DNA from: Saccoglossus kowalevskii
Lineage: Eukaryota > Hemichordata > Enteropneusta > Harrimaniidae
Direction: 5' to 3'
NCBI RefSeq assembly: GCF_000003605.2
Contig: NW_003106593.1
Location: 343,626-365,320 of the forward strand
Length of the DNA: 21,695 bases
Below the pieces are notes generated by a model. That model was not told where the DNA came from and did no database searches. It saw only the letters and a program-made list of their open reading frames with translations. The first letter of the stretch is position 1. Every line of letters starts with the position of its first letter. Shown in pieces: positions 18,709 to 21,695 of this stretch. The translations under genes and the position numbers were made by a program.

Positions 18709-19211
18709 GTTTGATCCCTGCAGACTACGGCTTCATTCTCTCATAAAAACTGGCGCTTTCACTGTAATTCTTGTTGGGTTCTTTGCTTGTTGATCTAAGT
18801 AATCAATAAATGAATTAGTGTTTCTCTAGAATGCTTGAACACTTGTACAGCTATATTTCGTACCATTGAATATTTATCCTTTAGCTAAAACTACTCTTGA
18901 CTGTTTTAATCAATGTACCAATCTATTCCATCACATGTTGATACAATTAACGGGTTGTGAAGGAGTTCTATTCTTGATACAGACTTTCATCACCATCTCT
19001 ATTGGCTTGTACGATTAGATCAATACGACTTTAACATCATAAACCTTCACATCATTTCTCTGGCTCGGTTTGTTTAAATTTTTCTTACAGTTCAAATTAT
19101 TTTGCCTGATCCTGTAAAAAAATACACAAGTGTCCAATAAGTAAACAAGTCATTGTCAATGACGCGTCCCTGTTCCGTTCATATTTGAGTGACATATACA
19201 TTCAAAGCAGA
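18709..19211. other. 5' flank of the zinc-finger gene
   Basis: AT-rich sequence with no recognisable gene, TATA-type promoter or repeat. It contains the in-frame stop at 18733-18735 that limits the zinc-finger ORF and presumably the 5' UTR or promoter of that gene. Confidence 0.5.
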
Positions 19212-19863
19212 TCATGACCGAAATGCACCTGCATATGTACAACACATTGTACTAAATCTGAACAAAATCCATCCATGCATGACTGAGATCTATTTGTGAC
19301 ATGATGTACCATGTGTGTGTCAAGTTTGAACTTGATCAATCCAGACATGTCTTGGATACAGATTCTTTAAAACAAAATGGCCGCCAGTCGACCATTTCGA
19401 ACTTGATCCGGGAAAAAAAAATGATGAGCATCAAGGTCCTATTATATTTAATGTATGTACCAAATTTGAACAAAATCCGTCCATGCATAACTGAGATCCG
19501 GGTTCGGAATGGTGAAAATGTGCGATTTCAATGCATTTTCGACCTTAAAGAGGTCGCCATTTGGCTATCGTTAATGAAATCATGAAACAAATGCACATAC
19601 ATATTTGTGACATGATGTACCTTGTGTGTGTGAAGTTTGAACTTGATCAATCCAGACATGTCTCTGATACGGATCCAGAACTGAATTCTTTAAAACAAAA
19701 TGGCCGCCAGTCGGCCATTTCGAACTTGATCCGGAAAAAAAAATAACGTGCATCAAGGTCCTATTATGTTTAATGTATGTACCAAATTTGAACAAAATCC
19801 GTCCATGCATAACTGAGATCCGGGTCCGGAATGGTGAAAATGTGCGATTTCAATGCATTTTCG
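19212..19863. repeat. 311-bp tandem repeat with two diverged sub-units, about 2.2 copies
   Basis: The block with ATGATGTACC at 19301 recurs at 19612, an offset of 311 bp, and the copies agree closely apart from a 12-bp insertion in the second. Shared landmarks are AAAATGGCCGCCAGTCG, CATCAAGGTCCTATTAT and GTGAAAATGTGCGATTTCA. Within each unit two halves of about 155 bp are themselves related: CAAATTTGAACAAAATCCGT and CAAGTTTGAACTTGATCAAT are counterparts. A truncated copy begins the array near 19212. This is a small higher-order repeat. The open frames across it are repeat-derived and repeated with it. Confidence 0.85.
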
Positions 19864-19871
19864 GCACACAC

Positions 19872-20167
19872 ACGCCTGACAGAATGATGTAGTTTTTCAC
19901 TTCCCCCGATGATTTTTTGGCGGTACCAATCAAATTGCAGGAACGTCAGATAGTGACAGCTACCAAAGAGTAGCCATTCACAGCAGAGTTTATTTCTGCC
20001 CAATGTTTATCATCTTGTTGTGAGTTTTGCTAACAATGCAAACATGGCTTTTGGTGTTGAAATAAATATTCATTGAAACTCATTGCAAAAAGGCGTGAAC
20101 ATTGTGAATTCGCAGTTCACTTTTGTATTGATCTTGCAGAGGAAACATGCACTATTCTGTCAGGCGT
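19872..20167. mobile_element. 296-bp element with perfect 14-bp terminal inverted repeats
   Basis: ACGCCTGACAGAAT at 19872-19885 and ATTCTGTCAGGCGT at 20154-20167 are exact inverted copies. Size, no coding potential and inverted termini fit a non-autonomous DNA transposon (MITE). I do not see a clear target-site duplication, so the superfamily cannot be named. It starts within 10 bp of where homology to the 311-bp repeat stops, so it may have broken that array. Confidence 0.6.
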
Positions 20168-20509
20168 TATTAATAGGGTCTGATGTTGTTTGGCCAGCAA
20201 GGGCACCACTCACGCCTACATGTCAAGCCTGTCCTGACCTAGCCTGATCCTGATTTTATTGTTGAGTGTTGTAAACCTGATTTTTTCCCTAAGCCAATTG
20301 GGCTGCTCCTGGCATCAATGTCCAAAGACTGTCCCTATATGTTCGAGGTGGGGTGTAGTTGGGGCATAGGTATGTTATCATTGACATACATACATACACG
20401 ATGTATAAGTAAATGGCCGTGTGGTTGAAACTGGGTCATGGCGTGACAGTGAGGAAGACATCATTAAACACTCACAAAATCACAATAAAACGGGGAAGTG
20501 GTTGTATAT

Positions 20510-20580
20510 TACGGCGTAGCCAACATGGGAAATGAAAAATCGCCCAATACAAACGACATGGGTTCGAATCCCACTACATA
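20510..20580 (+). repeat. tRNA-like sequence with A and B boxes (SINE or tRNA pseudogene)
   Basis: GGTTCGAATCC at 20561-20571 matches the RNA polymerase III B box (T-arm) consensus exactly, and TAGCCAACATGGG at 20517 fits the A box pattern at suitable spacing (44 bp between starts). The T stem has four GC/AT pairs (TGGG/CCCA). The acceptor arms that should flank these do not pair, so this is not a working tRNA gene. It is better explained as a tRNA-derived SINE head or a decayed tRNA copy. Confidence 0.45.
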
Positions 20581-20734
20581 CACACTCACCGGAACAGAAG
20601 CAATCAGAAACCAGCAATCGTTTTGGCTTTCCCGTTCAATTCATCGGAACATTGAAGTAGTTAACAAAATGAACACCACTCAACGACCAACGTTGTGGCG
20701 TGGTAAACAAGCGTGCCATCGAGATAAAACAAAA

Positions 20735-20777
20735 TTAGCTTGAAAAGGCAGTGGGTTCGAGTCCCTCTCAGAGCTAA
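20735..20777 (+). repeat. Second tRNA-type B box in a T-arm-like hairpin
   Basis: GGTTCGAGTCC at 20754-20764 is a good B box, flanked by a short GGG/CCC stem. Outside it, TTAGCT (20735-20740) and AGCTAA (20772-20777) pair perfectly, like an acceptor stem closing directly on a T arm with no D or anticodon arm. A plausible A box (TGGCGTGGTAAAC, 20696) lies 58 bp upstream of the B box. Probably the 3' half of a tRNA-derived element. The two B boxes are 193 bp apart, so a dimeric SINE is possible. Confidence 0.35.
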
Positions 20778-21139
20778 CGTAAAAACGTAAATCAAATAAA
20801 CTAAAATCCCTCAAACCGTAACAGGTAAACAAAGAACGTCGCGAAAAATAATAAACCCCACGTAACTCCACCACGCAAAACTGAATGAATAAATAATAAT
20901 AAAATAACTTGCGTCTTAAAAACTGGAAGACGCGTAATTTGTCCAACAGTTTCCAGATTGTGACAAGAGATAAACAAGACCCAAGTCAAGGTAAGTTTTG
21001 TTAAAGTGTCGGTGGCGTTCCCTATATTACGAAAACAATTCAGGCAACAGACGAATATCTTCTGTGGTATTGTGGAATTTATACTGTGTCTGCGGAATTG
21101 TTGATTGAGGGTCAGCAGTTAACATTTTGTTAGAAAGTT

Positions 21140-21666
21140 TCACAATTAAATCAAATATCCAATGATACCAGTATATTTATTTCATTATTTTAACAACTTG
21201 CAATGGTGTAAGTTGACCAAACACGAGTTCTTACACCTAAATAAGTATCAAATATTTGTCCACACATTTATTCTATCAATTTAACAACCTTGTAGAGGTG
21301 GAAATTAATTAAACGACAGGTAATTACTCACAAATATATGGTCAATATTTGTCCACACATTTATTCAATTTAACAACTTGTAATTGTGAGAATTAATCAA
21401 ACGCGACTTGTCTACACCAAAATAAATTTCAAATATTTGTCCACACATTTATTTTCACAATTTAACAACTTGTAATGGTGGGAATTAATCAAACGTGACT
21501 TGTTTACATCAAAATAAGTATTAAATATTTGTTGAGACATTTATTCTCTCAATTTAACAACTTGTAATTGTGGGAATTAATCAAACGCGACTTGTCTACA
21601 CCAAAATAAGTTTCAAATATTTTTCCACTCATTTATTTTCACAATTTAACAATTTGTAATGGTGGA
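21140..21666. repeat. 92-bp tandem array, about 6 copies
   Basis: TAACAA recurs at 21191, 21282, 21371, 21463, 21555 and 21647, that is every 89-92 bp. Each unit holds AAATATTTGTCCACACATTT, a TTTAACAACTTGTAAT block, GGGAATTAATCAAACGCGAC and CTACACCAAAATAAGT. The first unit is the most diverged and the last is cut off at about 21666, after which the non-repeat sequence GGAACACAGTCCCTC begins. It is AT-rich and non-coding. Confidence 0.92.
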
Positions 21667-21695
21667 ACACAGTCCCTCTAACCCCGGTCTAGAAA

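Larger units (their letters stand above)
20168..21139. other. Repeat-rich interval with tRNA-like promoter boxes
   Basis: No protein gene is supported. A CATA microsatellite lies near 20388 and two tRNA-type B boxes at 20561 and 20754. Open frames on either strand are AT-rich and unrecognised. The stretch sits between the 296-bp element and the 92-bp array and may be part of a composite repeat. Confidence 0.5.

Noticed and set aside
19301-20003. Several open frames on both strands over the 311-bp repeat and the inverted-end element
   Set aside because: They follow the repeat units, repeat with them, and show no protein-like features.
20510-20580. Functional tRNA gene
   Set aside because: A and B boxes are good but the acceptor arms do not pair, so it cannot fold as a normal tRNA.
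21140-21666. CRISPR array
   Set aside because: Units are tandem with no unique spacers, the period is uniform, and the genome is eukaryotic.

Overview
This is a eukaryotic, almost certainly animal, genomic window. It is AT-rich and mostly non-coding, with GT-AG introns, AATAAA-type poly(A) signals, minisatellites and small transposon relics. Two protein-coding loci can be supported. The repeat content and the TAB-family gene suit a marine-type invertebrate (lophotrochozoan or invertebrate deuterostome), but the sequence alone does not fix the taxon.

Locus 1 (+ strand, 5794-11861) is the 3' part of a TAB2/TAB3-type gene, the ubiquitin-binding adaptor of TAK1 kinase. Five coding exons join in frame at 5794-7294, 9024-9172, 10342-10438, 11100-11174 and 11662-11861, giving 673 residues to the stop. 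The product contains the second half of the CUE domain, a long Q/S/P/Y-rich linker, the TAK1-binding coiled coil and a C-terminal NZF zinc finger. The exon with the start codon and first half of the CUE was not found and probably lies upstream of the window, so 1-5793 is probably intron.

Locus 2 (- strand, 17083-18708) is an intact single-ORF C2H2 zinc-finger gene with 15 fingers. The last six are three near-identical two-finger units. A decayed finger and a non-finger tail follow. The two genes are convergent, separated by about 5.2 kb. That interval holds the TAB 3' UTR, a four-site CCAAT cluster just after the stop, and one weak orphan-exon candidate near 13.7 kb.

The repeats are the most distinctive part of the window. 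There is a 22-bp minisatellite (about 3.9 kb) and a 15-copy 38-bp minisatellite that begins just after the first splice donor of the TAB gene. Two TA-flanked foldback elements lie at 1.5 and 10 kb. The right-hand 2.5 kb (19.2-21.7 kb) carries a 311-bp tandem repeat, a 296-bp element with 14-bp perfect inverted ends, two tRNA-type B boxes and a 92-bp tandem array. I found no convincing undescribed multi-gene system. The points best worth following up are the repeat-laden splice environment of the TAB gene, the recently expanded finger array and the composite repeat island at the right end.
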